The position numbers and the translations under genes were made by a program. A stretch of 11,709 bases of DNA from Paracoccaceae bacterium (GTDB taxonomy: Bacteria > Pseudomonadota > Alphaproteobacteria > Rhodobacterales > Rhodobacteraceae): the NCBI GenBank assembly GCA_007131945.1, contig SLPP01000032.1:1-11709 (forward strand), in the 5' to 3' direction. The number at the start of each line of letters is the position of its first letter. The stretch's first letter is position 1. The notes under the pieces are model-generated. The model saw only the letters and a list, made by a program, of their open reading frames with translations. It ran no database searches and had not been told where the DNA came from. Shown in pieces: positions 4,910 through 11,709 of this stretch.

Positions 4910-7647
4910 CGCTCAACCTGCTGGTCCTCGCCGCGCTCGGCTATGTCGCCTTCCTCTTCACCATTGCCTGGGCGGCCGAACGACAGGCAGAGCGCGCGCG
5001 CGCACAGGGGCAGCACTTCCGGCTCTTGCGCTCGCCGCTGGTCTATACGCTCTCGCTCTCGGTCTACTGCACCGCCTGGACCTTCTACGGCGCGGTCGGC
5101 TACGCGGCGCGCTCGGGGCTCGAGTTCATCACCATTTATCTCGGCCCGACACTTGTCTTTGTCGGCTGGTGGTGGCTCCTGCGCAAGCTCGTTCGCGTCG
5201 GCAAGGCGCAGAGCGTGACTTCGATCGCCGACCTGATCTCGTCGCGTTACGGCAAGTCGAACGCGCTGGGCGTCATCGTCACCACGCTCGCGGTCGCTGC
5301 CTACACACCCTATATCGCGCTGCAGCTCCAGTCGATCTCGCTCTCCTTCGCCGCCTTCGCCGGCGAGGACAGCATCGCCCCGCGGCAGATGGCGCTTTGG
5401 ACCGCGGCGGGGCTCGCGGTATTCACCATCCTCTTCGGCACCCGAAACCTCGACGCAAAGGAGCAACACCCCGGCGTGGTCATCGCCATCGCCGTCGAGG
5501 CTGTGGTGAAGCTCTTCGCGCTTCTCGCGGTCGGCACCTTCGTCGTCTGGGGGCTGGCCGACGGGCCGGCCGACGTCATGGCGCGGATCGAGAGCGCCTC
5601 GCGCGCCGATTGGGTGATCCAGCCCGGCCGCTGGCTGGGGCTGACGCTGCTTGCCGGCATCGCCATCGTCACCCTGCCGCGCATGTTCCAGGTCCTCGTC
5701 GTCGAGAACGCCGACGAGCGCCACCTCGCCGTTGCCTCATGGGCCTTCCCTCTCTATCTCATCCTGATCAGCCTCTTCGTGCTGCCGATTGCGGTCATGG
5801 GGCTCGACCTGCTGCCCGCCGGGCAGAACCCCGACATGTTCGTGCTCGCCCTGCCGCTTGCCATGGATCGCGAGGGGCTGGCGATGCTCGCCTTCCTCGG
5901 CGGCTTCTCTGCGGCGACCTCAATGGTCATCATCGCCTCGATCGCGCTCTCCACGATGGTCTCGAACCATCTCGTCGTGCCGCTCTGGCTCTGGCACCGG
6001 ACGCGGCAGGGGCAGATGCAGGGCGACTTGCGCGGGCTGGTGCTGAACGCGCGCCGGCTGGCAATCGGCATTATCCTCGGGCTCGGCTATCTCTACTACA
6101 TCGTCTCCGGCGGTGGCGCCGCGCTCGCTGCGATCGGGCTCATCGCCTTCGTCGGCATGGCCCAGGTCCTGCCGGCGATGATCGGTGCGCTCTACTGGCG
6201 CGGCGCGACGCGGGTGGGCGCGGCGGCGGGACTGGTCAGCGGCGCGCTCGTCTGGCTCTACGCGCTCTTCCTGCCGTCCTTCGGCCCCGACGTCTTCATC
6301 AGCGCCCGGGTGATGGAAGAGGGCGTCTTCGGCCTGGCCTGGTTGCGCCCGCACAGCCTGTTCGGCGTCGACGCGCTCGATCCGCTCCTGCACGCGCTCT
6401 TCTGGTCGCTGGCGCTCAACACCGCGGCCTTCATCCTCGGCTCGCTGGCCAGCTTTCCCGGACCGATCGAACGCCTGCAGGGGGCGCAGTTCGTCAACGC
6501 CTTCAGCCTCGCCGGCGAGGCCGAGGGCAGCGCCGCGCGCGGCTGGATGCCGGCGCAGTCGCGCATCGAGCCCGAGGCCGAGGACCTGCTCGCCATGGCC
6601 CAGCGCATCATGGGTACGACCGAGGCGCAGACCTTTTTCCAGGCCGAGGCCGCCGAACAGGGAAAGCAGGGCTACCTGCCCGACCCGACGCCGGCCTTTC
6701 TCGACAAGCTTGAGCTGAAGTTGGCCAGTTCGGTCGGCACCGCCACGGCGCATGCGATGATCGCCCAGATCACCGGCGGCAGCGTCGTCTCGGTCGAGGC
6801 GCTGATGGCGGTCGCCTCCGAGACCGCGCAGATCATGGAGCATTCCGCCCAACTCGAGGCGAAGTCCGAGGAACTCGCCCGCACCGCCCGCCAACTGCGC
6901 GAGGCGAACGAACTGCTGCAGAAGCTGAGCGTGCAGAAGGACAGCTTCCTCAGCCAGATCAGCCACGAGCTGCGCACGCCGATGACCTCGATCCGCGCCT
7001 TCTCCGAGATCCTGATGGACGACGAGATCACCGGCGAGGAGCAGATCAAGTACGCCCGCATCATCCATGACGAGAGCATCCGGCTGACGCGGCTGCTCGA
7101 CGACCTCCTCGATCTCAGCGTGCTCGAACACGGCCAGGTCAATCTCGACATCCAGCAGGCCAATCTGTCGGAACTGATTGACAAGGCTCTGATCGCCTCG
7201 AACTCGGTCCTGCCGCAGCGCGAGTTCCGCATCCTGCGCAGCACCGACGACGAGCAGATCATGCTGAAGACCGATACCGGGCGGCTGACGCAGGTCTTCA
7301 TCAACGTGCTGTCGAACGCGCGCAAGTATTGCGACGCCGAGAAGCCGGTCATGCGCATCACCGTGCGCCGCCGCGGGCCGAAGGTGAGCGTCGATTTCAT
7401 CGACAACGGCTCGGGCATCCCGAAGAAGAGCCAGGCGCTGATCTTCGAGAAGTTCTGGCGCCTGACCGACACCCACAAGGCAGGCGGCGCCGGGCTGGGG
7501 CTGGCGATCTGCCGCGAGATCATGCTCAATCTCGGTGGCGACATCACCTATGTCCCAGGCCAGGGCGGCGCGGCCTTCCGCGTCAGTTTCCCGACCGCGC
7601 TCGACCCCGCGCTTCCGAGGGCCGCGAAACAGGCGGTGGCGGAGTAA
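4906..7647 (+). CDS. Sodium/solute symporter-histidine kinase fusion (CbrA/CrbS-like)
   Basis: Inner-membrane sensor of 913 residues. Residues 1 to about 520 form an SLC5 (sodium:solute symporter) fold of about 13 helices, with VYCTAWTFYGAVGYAARSGL early on, SIADLISSRYGKSNALG, and SAATS (335-339), whose hydroxyl residues sit where Na+-binding Ser/Thr lie in PutP. A linker about 598-645 (LASSVGTATAHAMIAQI) resembles the STAC-like connector of this family, then a coiled coil (about 645-680). The kinase is complete: H-box SHELRTP with His687, N-box Asn800/Asn804, G1 DNGSGIP (Asp833), F-box FEKFWRL (847-853) and G2 GGAGLGLA (860-867). CbrA and CrbS control use of amino acids or acetate and usually carry a PAS domain and/or a C-terminal receiver. 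Neither is here; the receiver is a separate gene upstream. The start at 4906 forms an ATGA overlap with the preceding stop. The ligand, and whether it transports, cannot be read from the sequence. Confidence 0.95.
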   Translation: MTLNLLVLAALGYVAFLFTIAWAAERQAERARAQGQHFRLLRSPLVYTLSLSVYCTAWTFYGAVGYAARSGLEFITIYLGPTLVFVGWWWLLRKLVRVGKAQSVTSIADLISSRYGKSNALGVIVTTLAVAAYTPYIALQLQSISLSFAAFAGEDSIAPRQMALWTAAGLAVFTILFGTRNLDAKEQHPGVVIAIAVEAVVKLFALLAVGTFVVWGLADGPADVMARIESASRADWVIQPGRWLGLTLLAGIAIVTLPRMFQVLVVENADERHLAVASWAFPLYLILISLFVLPIAVMGLDLLPAGQNPDMFVLALPLAMDREGLAMLAFLGGFSAATSMVIIASIALSTMVSNHLVVPLWLWHRTRQGQMQGDLRGLVLNARRLAIGIILGLGYLYYIVSGGGAALAAIGLIAFVGMAQVLPAMIGALYWRGATRVGAAAGLVSGALVWLYALFLPSFGPDVFISARVMEEGVFGLAWLRPHSLFGVDALDPLLHALFWSLALNTAAFILGSLASFPGPIERLQGAQFVNAFSLAGEAEGSAARGWMPAQSRIEPEAEDLLAMAQRIMGTTEAQTFFQAEAAEQGKQGYLPDPTPAFLDKLELKLASSVGTATAHAMIAQITGGSVVSVEALMAVASETAQIMEHSAQLEAKSEELARTARQLREANELLQKLSVQKDSFLSQISHELRTPMTSIRAFSEILMDDEITGEEQIKYARIIHDESIRLTRLLDDLLDLSVLEHGQVNLDIQQANLSELIDKALIASNSVLPQREFRILRSTDDEQIMLKTDTGRLTQVFINVLSNARKYCDAEKPVMRITVRRRGPKVSVDFIDNGSGIPKKSQALIFEKFWRLTDTHKAGGAGLGLAICREIMLNLGGDITYVPGQGGAAFRVSFPTALDPALPRAAKQAVAE

Positions 7648-7651
7648 GGAA

Positions 7652-7707
7652 CCCGCCCGGCCGGGGGTCGGCCGGAATCGGACCGGGCGCCGTAATGACC
7701 GGGCGGG
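7652..7707 (+). repeat. Structured spacer: 9-bp inverted repeat with nested hairpin
   Basis: Five nt after the kinase stop, CCCGCCCGG (7652-7660) is matched by its exact reverse complement CCGGGCGGG (7699-7707). A competing inner hairpin pairs CCGGCC (7657-7662) with GGCCGG (7670-7675). GACCGGGCG occurs twice in direct orientation (7681-7689, 7697-7705), so either copy can pair with the left arm. There is no T run, so a Rho-independent terminator is unlikely; the structure may set transcript processing, stability or attenuation between kinase and transporter. Confidence 0.45.
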
Positions 7708-7811
7708 CGTCGGAGCGCTTGATTCCCGCCCCGATTTCGAAAGACTGCGCCGCGAGGGCCGTCCTCGAAAGGCATGTCGGAACGACGCCCGGCAGAACCG
7801 CGGAGACGCAA

Positions 7812-8990
7812 ATGCCCACGACCACGCGCCCCGCTCCCAATCCCTGGCTGGTGCTGACCGGCCTGGCGTTGGGGGTGCTGGTGACGAACGGCTTCGGGCG
7901 GTTCGCCTATGGGCTGATCCTGCCGGCCATGCGCGACGACCTCGGCTGGAGTTACGCCCAGGCCGGCTGGCTCAACACCGCGAATGCGATCGGCTACCTG
8001 CTGGGCGCGGTGGCGACGATGGTGCTCCTGCGGTGGACCGATACCGGCCGGCTTTTCGCCTGGGGCCTGGTGGCGACGGCGGTGGCGCTGGTCGCAACCG
8101 GGCTCGTGCCCGATCTGTGGTGGCAGAGCCTGTGGCGGTTCCTGACCGGGCTGGCCGGGGCGCTCTCGTTCTCGACCGCCGGGGCGCTGGCGGCACGGCT
8201 CTTCGCCGACAATGCGCGGCACAACGCGCTGGGAATCGCGATCCTCTTCGGCTCGGGCGGCGGCATGGCGATCGTACTCGCCGGCGCGACGCTGCCGGCG
8301 ATGCTGGAGATCCGAGGCGACGCCGCATGGCCTTGGGCCTGGATCCTCGTCGGCGGGCTCAGCCTCGCCTGCCTGCCGCTGGCGCTCTGGGCGGCGCGCG
8401 TGGCCGAACCCGCCGCCGCGCCCGATGGCGCCGCCGCCCGCCTGCCGGTGCGGCGGATGCTGCCGGAACTCGCGGGCTACGCGAGCTTCGGGCTGGGCTA
8501 CATCGTCTACCTGACCTTCCTCTCGGCCTGGATGGTCGAGCAGGCGGCGGGCGTGGTGCAGGTGGCGCTGGTCTGGGTGCTGCTCGGCGGTTGCATCACG
8601 CTCTCGCCGGCGCTGTGGCGCGGGGTGTTTTCGCGGCACGATGGCGGCCGGCCGCTGGCGATGGTGCTCGGCGGCATCGCCGCCGGTTCGGCGCTGCCGG
8701 TGCTGTGGCCGGGACCGGCGGGATTGGTGCTGTCGGCGATGGTCTTCGGCGCCTCGGTCTTCATGGCTCCCGGGGCGGTGACCAACTTCACCCGCCGCAA
8801 CCTGCCGCCCGAGGCCTGGGGGCGCGCGATCGGCCTCTTCACCGTTATCTTCGCCAGCGCCCAGACGATCGGCCCCTGGGCGGCGGGGCTTCTGGGCGAC
8901 ATCTCGGGCAGCATCGGCGTAAGCCTGCTGGCGGCGGCGGCGGTGCTCGCGGCGGGCGCGCTGCTGGCCGTCCGCCAGAAACCGCTCTGA
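7812..8990 (+). CDS. YbfB/YjiJ-family MFS transporter
   Basis: Twelve-helix-type major facilitator protein of 392 residues in the inner membrane; substrate unknown. The family signature is the N-terminal block NGFGRFAYGLILPAM (26-40) followed by DDLGWSYAQAGWLNTANAIGYLLGA (42-66), typical of the YbfB/YjiJ group (Pfam MFS_4). A hydrophilic central loop (about 198-215, Pro/Ala-rich then LPVRRM) divides two six-helix halves. The last helices (GPWAAGLLGDISGSIG onward) end shortly before the C-terminus. The ATG at 7812 has GGAG 6 nt upstream and starts right at the conserved domain; the in-frame ATG at 7695 would add 39 polar residues and lies within the inverted repeat, so I reject it. It is 164 bp downstream of the kinase gene on the same strand and may be read-through or separately regulated; short TCGAAAG repeats (7737-7743, 7765-7771) lie between. 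A role in import or export of the sensed compound is only a guess. Confidence 0.92.
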   Translation: MPTTTRPAPNPWLVLTGLALGVLVTNGFGRFAYGLILPAMRDDLGWSYAQAGWLNTANAIGYLLGAVATMVLLRWTDTGRLFAWGLVATAVALVATGLVPDLWWQSLWRFLTGLAGALSFSTAGALAARLFADNARHNALGIAILFGSGGGMAIVLAGATLPAMLEIRGDAAWPWAWILVGGLSLACLPLALWAARVAEPAAAPDGAAARLPVRRMLPELAGYASFGLGYIVYLTFLSAWMVEQAAGVVQVALVWVLLGGCITLSPALWRGVFSRHDGGRPLAMVLGGIAAGSALPVLWPGPAGLVLSAMVFGASVFMAPGAVTNFTRRNLPPEAWGRAIGLFTVIFASAQTIGPWAAGLLGDISGSIGVSLLAAAAVLAAGALLAVRQKPL

Positions 8991-9053
8991 CCGCCGCCGG
9001 ACCGAGACGCCGAGAACGGCTCCGTGCCCCTGTGGCGCCCGATCAGGGCTACT

Positions 9054-9084
9054 CGCCCCCCGGCGCGCCGGCGACGGGGAGGCG
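9054..9084 (+). terminator. GC-rich hairpin cluster downstream of the MFS gene
   Basis: CGCCCC (9054-9059) and CCCC (9057-9060) can pair with GGGG (9076-9079) and GGCG (9081-9084). Inside lies a perfect 12-bp palindrome, CCGGCGCGCCGG (9060-9071). It lacks a T run, so at most it is a pausing or processing structure for the convergent transcripts. Confidence 0.3.
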
Positions 9085-9196
9085 CCGGTGCGCCGCCATC
9101 ACGGCCCGCTCGGCGACCCGTCCGCCTAGTCAAGGAGTTGACGCCGGACAGGCGCAACGCGCGCCGTGTATGTACGCGCGGTGTACGCGTTGTGCA

Positions 9197-9226
9197 CCGC
9201 CTTCGGCGGGGTTGTGACCGCCCCGC
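9197..9226 (-). terminator. Overlapping hairpins just after the ABC transporter stop
   Basis: Two mutually exclusive stems lie 8-40 nt beyond the ABC gene's TGA. CCGCC (9197-9201) pairs with GGCGG (9205-9209) over TTC, and GCGGGG (9206-9211) pairs with CCCCGC (9221-9226) over a 9-nt loop. They serve either strand, consistent with a bidirectional terminator between convergent genes, although no T run follows. Confidence 0.35.
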
Positions 9227-9233
9227 GCAGCGC

Positions 9234-11084
9234 TCAGTCGGGGCGGTCTCCGGGCGTCGCCGGATCGGCGAATTGCAGCGCATGCAGCCGCGCATAGGTC
9301 CCGCCGCGCGCGATCAGCGTGGCGTGATCGCCCTCCTCGACCTTGCGGCCGCGATCCATCACCACGATCCTGTCGGCGCGCCGCACCGTCGCCAGCCGGT
9401 GCGCGATCACCAGCGTCGTGCGGCCCTCGGACAATCGGTCAAGGGCTTGCTGCACAAGCGATTCCGAGCGCGCGTCCAGCGCCGAGGTCGCCTCGTCCAG
9501 CAGCAGGATCGGCGCGTCGCGCAGAAGCGCGCGGGCGATCGCCACGCGCTGCCGCTGCCCGCCCGACAGCGCCGAGCCACGCGGCCCGACCCGCGTCTCG
9601 AGCCCCTCGGGCAGGCCCGCCGCGAACTCGGAAACATGCGCCGCATCAAGGACTTCACGCAGCCGCGCCGCGCTCACGTCGCGCGCGCCCATGAGGATGT
9701 TGTCGCGCAGCGTCTCGTCGAAGAGCGCGCTGTCCTGGGCAACGACGGCGAAGAGATCGCGCAGTCCGCGCAGGTCCATTGACCGGATGTTGTGCCCGCC
9801 GATGGTGATCCGCCCGGACTGCGGATCGGCAAGCCGGGTGAGCAGCGTGAAGACCGTCGTCTTGCCCGCGCCCGAGGGCCCCACCAGCGCCGTCGTCTGC
9901 CCGGCCGTGGCCTCGAGGCCGAAGCCGCGCAGCACCGGCTCGGTCTCGTAGGCGAAACGGACATCCTCGAAACGCACCGTCGTCTCGCCGCGCACCGGCA
10001 GCGGCGCCAGCGGCGACTCGGGCTGCGTGATGCGCGGCGCGACCTGCAACAACGCATGCACCCGCTCGAGGCTGGCAAGCGACTTCTGCCAGGCACCGTT
10101 CAACGCGCTGAGGCTGCGCAACGGCTCGAGCAGCAGCGCGAAAGCGGTGAAGAAGGCCATGAACTGCCCGACCGTCCGCTCGCCTTCGATGATCTGTGCG
10201 CCACCATAGATCAGCACCAGCGCAAAGCCCAACGCCGCAACCAGATCGGCGAGCGACCCCATGCCCGCGGCGCCGGCCGTGGTGCGCACCTGCGCCTTGC
10301 GGAAGCGGCTCAACACGCGGTCGAAGCGGCGCACCTCATGCGCTTCGAGCCCGCTGCGCTGGATCGTGAAGATGCCGTGGAAGATCTCGTCGAGCCGGGT
10401 CGAGGCCTCTGCCGATGCGATCCGCGCCTGGGTGCCCATCCGGCGCACGATCCTTTGCAGGAGCACGATCGGCAGGACAAGAAGCGGAATGCCGAGAAGC
10501 GCGATCAGCGTCCAGCGCCAGTCGATATGCAGCGCCGCGGCGAGAAGCGCGATCACCGAGACCCCGTCGCGGGCGAGCTTGGGCAATACCGCGGTGAAGA
10601 GCCCGCCCAGCGCCTGGCTGTCGCCGCGCACCCGCTCGATCAGCGCCCCGGGCGGATGGCGGTGGAAGAAGCCATGATCGAGTCGCATCAGGTGCGAAAG
10701 CAGCAGTTCCTGCATTTCTGCCATGACCTTCTCGGCCAGCCAGGCGATCATCGTCTTGTGCACCAGCGAGGTGAGACCACGGATGACGAAAACGCCGGCG
10801 ATGGCGGCGGCGACCCAACCGATCAGGTCCGCCTGGCCGCCGACCAAGATCTCGTCGAAGAGCGGCTGGATGAGCAGCGTAAGCGCACCGAGCATGCTGC
10901 CCTCCAGTGCCATCAGGAGGATGCCCGCGACTAAGAAAGCAAGCCGCCGCCGCACCCATCCCTGCCAGAGCCAGCTGATCAGAACCCGGTCGGACGGCGC
11001 CGTCGGCACCAGAGCCTCGGGCGCAGGGTCGGGTCGCGGGAGGGCCGGCGCGGAGTCGGGCGGCGGCGTGGGGGACGGCTGCAT
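9234..11084 (-). CDS. ABC exporter half-transporter (MsbA-like permease-ATPase fusion)
   Basis: Inner-membrane exporter of 616 residues that would work as a dimer, probably on a lipid or hydrophobic substrate. Residues 1-33 are a Pro-rich, non-conserved cytoplasmic tail. The six-helix transmembrane domain covers about 45-340, with the coupling-helix stretch [22 protein letters not shown] (131-152) typical of MsbA-type exporters. The nucleotide-binding domain (about 368-605) is intact: Walker A GPSGAGKT (402-409), Q-loop Gln450, signature LSGGQ (506-510), Walker B ILLLDE (526-531) with catalytic Glu531, and H-loop His562. Its length is slightly above the usual 580-600 because of the N-terminal tail; a start closer to residue 35 is conceivable. 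It is divergent from proS, with a possible promoter at 11115-11143, and convergent with the MFS gene. The lipid A-core flippase MsbA is the nearest well-known relative, but the substrate cannot be assigned from sequence and no lipid A gene is adjacent. Confidence 0.94.
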   Translation of the reverse strand: MQPSPTPPPDSAPALPRPDPAPEALVPTAPSDRVLISWLWQGWVRRRLAFLVAGILLMALEGSMLGALTLLIQPLFDEILVGGQADLIGWVAAAIAGVFVIRGLTSLVHKTMIAWLAEKVMAEMQELLLSHLMRLDHGFFHRHPPGALIERVRGDSQALGGLFTAVLPKLARDGVSVIALLAAALHIDWRWTLIALLGIPLLVLPIVLLQRIVRRMGTQARIASAEASTRLDEIFHGIFTIQRSGLEAHEVRRFDRVLSRFRKAQVRTTAGAAGMGSLADLVAALGFALVLIYGGAQIIEGERTVGQFMAFFTAFALLLEPLRSLSALNGAWQKSLASLERVHALLQVAPRITQPESPLAPLPVRGETTVRFEDVRFAYETEPVLRGFGLEATAGQTTALVGPSGAGKTTVFTLLTRLADPQSGRITIGGHNIRSMDLRGLRDLFAVVAQDSALFDETLRDNILMGARDVSAARLREVLDAAHVSEFAAGLPEGLETRVGPRGSALSGGQRQRVAIARALLRDAPILLLDEATSALDARSESLVQQALDRLSEGRTTLVIAHRLATVRRADRIVVMDRGRKVEEGDHATLIARGGTYARLHALQFADPATPGDRPD

Positions 11085-11114
11085 GCGCCGGGCTCCGTCG
11101 GGTGGTCTTGCGGC

Positions 11115-11143
11115 CCTATAGCGCGATTCGGGGACGGATTGAA
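11115..11143 (-). promoter_or_regulatory. Possible promoter of the ABC transporter gene
   Basis: On the minus strand TTCAAT (11138-11143; 3 of 6) and TATAGG (11115-11120; 4 of 6) are 17 nt apart. A start near 11108 would give a leader of about 24 nt before the ATG at 11084. It is the most A/T-rich spot in the spacer, but the -35 is poor. Confidence 0.4.
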
Positions 11144-11244
11144 CCGGTCGTGCGGCAGGGGCCTCGGAGGCGCGTTCACTCTCCCCGTCGAGGGATTCGC
11201 GAACACCGGTGGCCGTGCCTGCCCCATGGGCCCCGTCCGCGCCC

Positions 11245-11273
11245 TTGCCGAGCCCCGCGCGAGCGCCTAAACC
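11245..11273 (+). promoter_or_regulatory. Possible promoter of proS
   Basis: TTGCCG (11245-11250; 4 of 6) and TAAACC (11268-11273; 3 of 6) are separated by 17 nt, with a predicted start near 11280, about 23 nt before the proS ATG. The match is modest. The remainder of the 218-bp spacer (11085-11302) shows no gene, and I see no T-box or other riboswitch. Confidence 0.3.
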
Positions 11274-11302
11274 CGCATCCAGCCGCCAGTCACGAGGGTC
11301 CG

Positions 11303-11709
11303 ATGCGCCTGTCCCGCTATTTCCTGCCCGTCCTGAAGGAAACGCCCGCCGAGGCGCAGATCGTCAGCCACCGGCTGATGCTGCGCGCCGGCATGATCAA
11401 GCAACAGGCGGCCGGCATCTACTCCTGGCTCCCGCTCGGCTATCGCGCGCTGCGTCGGATCGAGACGATCGTGCACGAGGAACAGGCGCGCGCCGGCCAC
11501 ATCCCGCTCCTGATGCCGACGCTGCAACCGGCCGATCTCTGGAGAGAGAGCGGGCGCTTCGACGCTTACGGCCCCGAGATGCTGCGGCTGAAGGACCGCC
11601 ACGATCGCGACATGCTCTACGGGCCGACCAACGAGGAGATGATCACCGATATCTTCCGCAGCCACGTCAGCAGCTACCGCGACCTGCCGCTCACGCTCTA
11701 CCACATCCA
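11303..11709 (+). CDS. proS: Prolyl-tRNA synthetase, N-terminal part (runs off the window)
   Basis: Class II aminoacyl-tRNA synthetase that charges tRNA-Pro with proline in the cytoplasm. Only the first 135 codons are present (plus 2 nt); the reading frame is open to the window edge. The start reads [20 protein letters not shown], matching the bacterial-type ProS N-terminus, and continues with [20 protein letters not shown] (22-41), a region that includes dimer-interface motif 1, then QPADLW (about 75-80), and [13 protein letters not shown], the proline-binding TxE loop; most bacteria have THEE, here TNEE. Whether the editing insertion (INS) is present cannot be judged because it lies beyond the edge; alphaproteobacteria typically lack it. 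GAGGG 4 nt before the ATG at 11303 is the ribosome site. It is divergent from the ABC transporter. Confidence 0.97.
   Translation, partial: MRLSRYFLPVLKETPAEAQIVSHRLMLRAGMIKQQAAGIYSWLPLGYRALRRIETIVHEEQARAGHIPLLMPTLQPADLWRESGRFDAYGPEMLRLKDRHDRDMLYGPTNEEMITDIFRSHVSSYRDLPLTLYHI

Larger units (their letters stand above)
8991..9233. other. Convergent intergenic region with hairpins, no gene supported
   Basis: These 243 bp separate two converging genes. Besides the hairpins listed separately, there is a GTCAA/TTGAC inverted repeat with GGAG between the arms (9129-9142). The only small reading frame of note, ATG 9170 to TGA 9217, encodes 15 residues with a CTRC motif and has no spaced ribosome site. 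I see no tRNA or convincing small RNA. Confidence 0.5.

Noticed and set aside
4827..6713. Long open frame in another register over the small membrane protein and symporter-kinase
   Set aside because: Arg/Ala-rich translation without motifs, overlapping genes with clear homology and ATGA coupling.
5920..7476. 518-codon minus-strand open frame opposite the kinase
   Set aside because: Composition dominated by Arg, Asp, Glu, Gly and Leu with no domain; mirror of the kinase coding strand.
7695..7811. N-terminal extension of the MFS transporter (or a separate small protein) from the ATG at 7695
   Set aside because: It would add 39 polar residues before a conserved N-terminus and starts inside the inverted repeat; the ATG at 7812 has GGAG at the right distance.
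9170..9217. Fifteen-residue peptide with a CTRC motif
   Set aside because: No ribosome site at workable distance (GGAG is about 33 nt upstream) and no known family; chance frame in GC-rich DNA is more likely.
9792..10934. 380-codon plus-strand open frame opposite the ABC transporter
   Set aside because: Antisense of a complete ABC transporter with all nucleotide-binding motifs; no recognisable features of its own.
1..11709. Mobile elements, CRISPR, tRNA/rRNA or horizontally acquired island
   Set aside because: No transposase or integrase frames, no regularly spaced repeats, no tRNA-like fold noticed in the spacers, and uniform high-GC codon use throughout.

Overview
This 11.7 kb window is high-GC chromosomal DNA from an alphaproteobacterium, most likely Rhodobacterales/Rhodobacteraceae-like. 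The basis is the accB-accC-aat gene order, the protein styles (short acyl-responsive XRE regulator, SLC5-fused histidine kinase, compact ProS) and strong G/C third positions; no 16S or other taxonomic marker is present. I see no insertion sequence, phage gene, tRNA, rRNA or CRISPR array, and base composition looks even throughout.

Layout. (1) 9-2520, minus strand: a tight operon accB-accC-aat encoding the biotin carrier and biotin carboxylase of acetyl-CoA carboxylase, plus the leucyl/phenylalanyl-tRNA-protein transferase of the N-degron pathway. A good sigma70-type promoter sits in front of accB. (2) 2676-4007, plus strand, divergent from accB: an XRE/HTH regulator whose C-terminus resembles the short-chain-acyl regulators (RamB/ScfR type). 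Its middle holds a segment resembling a histidine-kinase dimerisation (DHp) helix pair instead of the usual ImmA/IrrE metallopeptidase-like domain. (3) 4116-7647, plus strand: three genes joined by two successive ATGA overlaps. They encode a stand-alone receiver, a small two-helix membrane protein, and a 913-residue fusion of a sodium/solute symporter to a histidine kinase (CbrA/CrbS-like, without PAS or attached receiver). They have their own promoter with a perfect TTGACA. (4) 7812-8990: a YbfB/YjiJ-type major-facilitator transporter, separated from the kinase by a structured spacer. (5) 9234-11084, minus strand, convergent: an MsbA-type ABC half-transporter. (6) 11303 to the end, plus strand: the first 135 codons of proS.

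How it may work together (inference): the symporter-kinase, the separate receiver and the XRE regulator form a plausible nutrient-sensing unit, in which a transporter-like sensor phosphorylates a receiver that has no output domain. The only DNA-binding protein beside it is the XRE protein with the kinase-like DHp segment. Its position back-to-back with acetyl-CoA carboxylase genes, and the known roles of both regulator families in acetate, organic-acid or short-chain acyl metabolism, point to carbon or acyl-CoA status as the signal. This is the most interesting part of the window.
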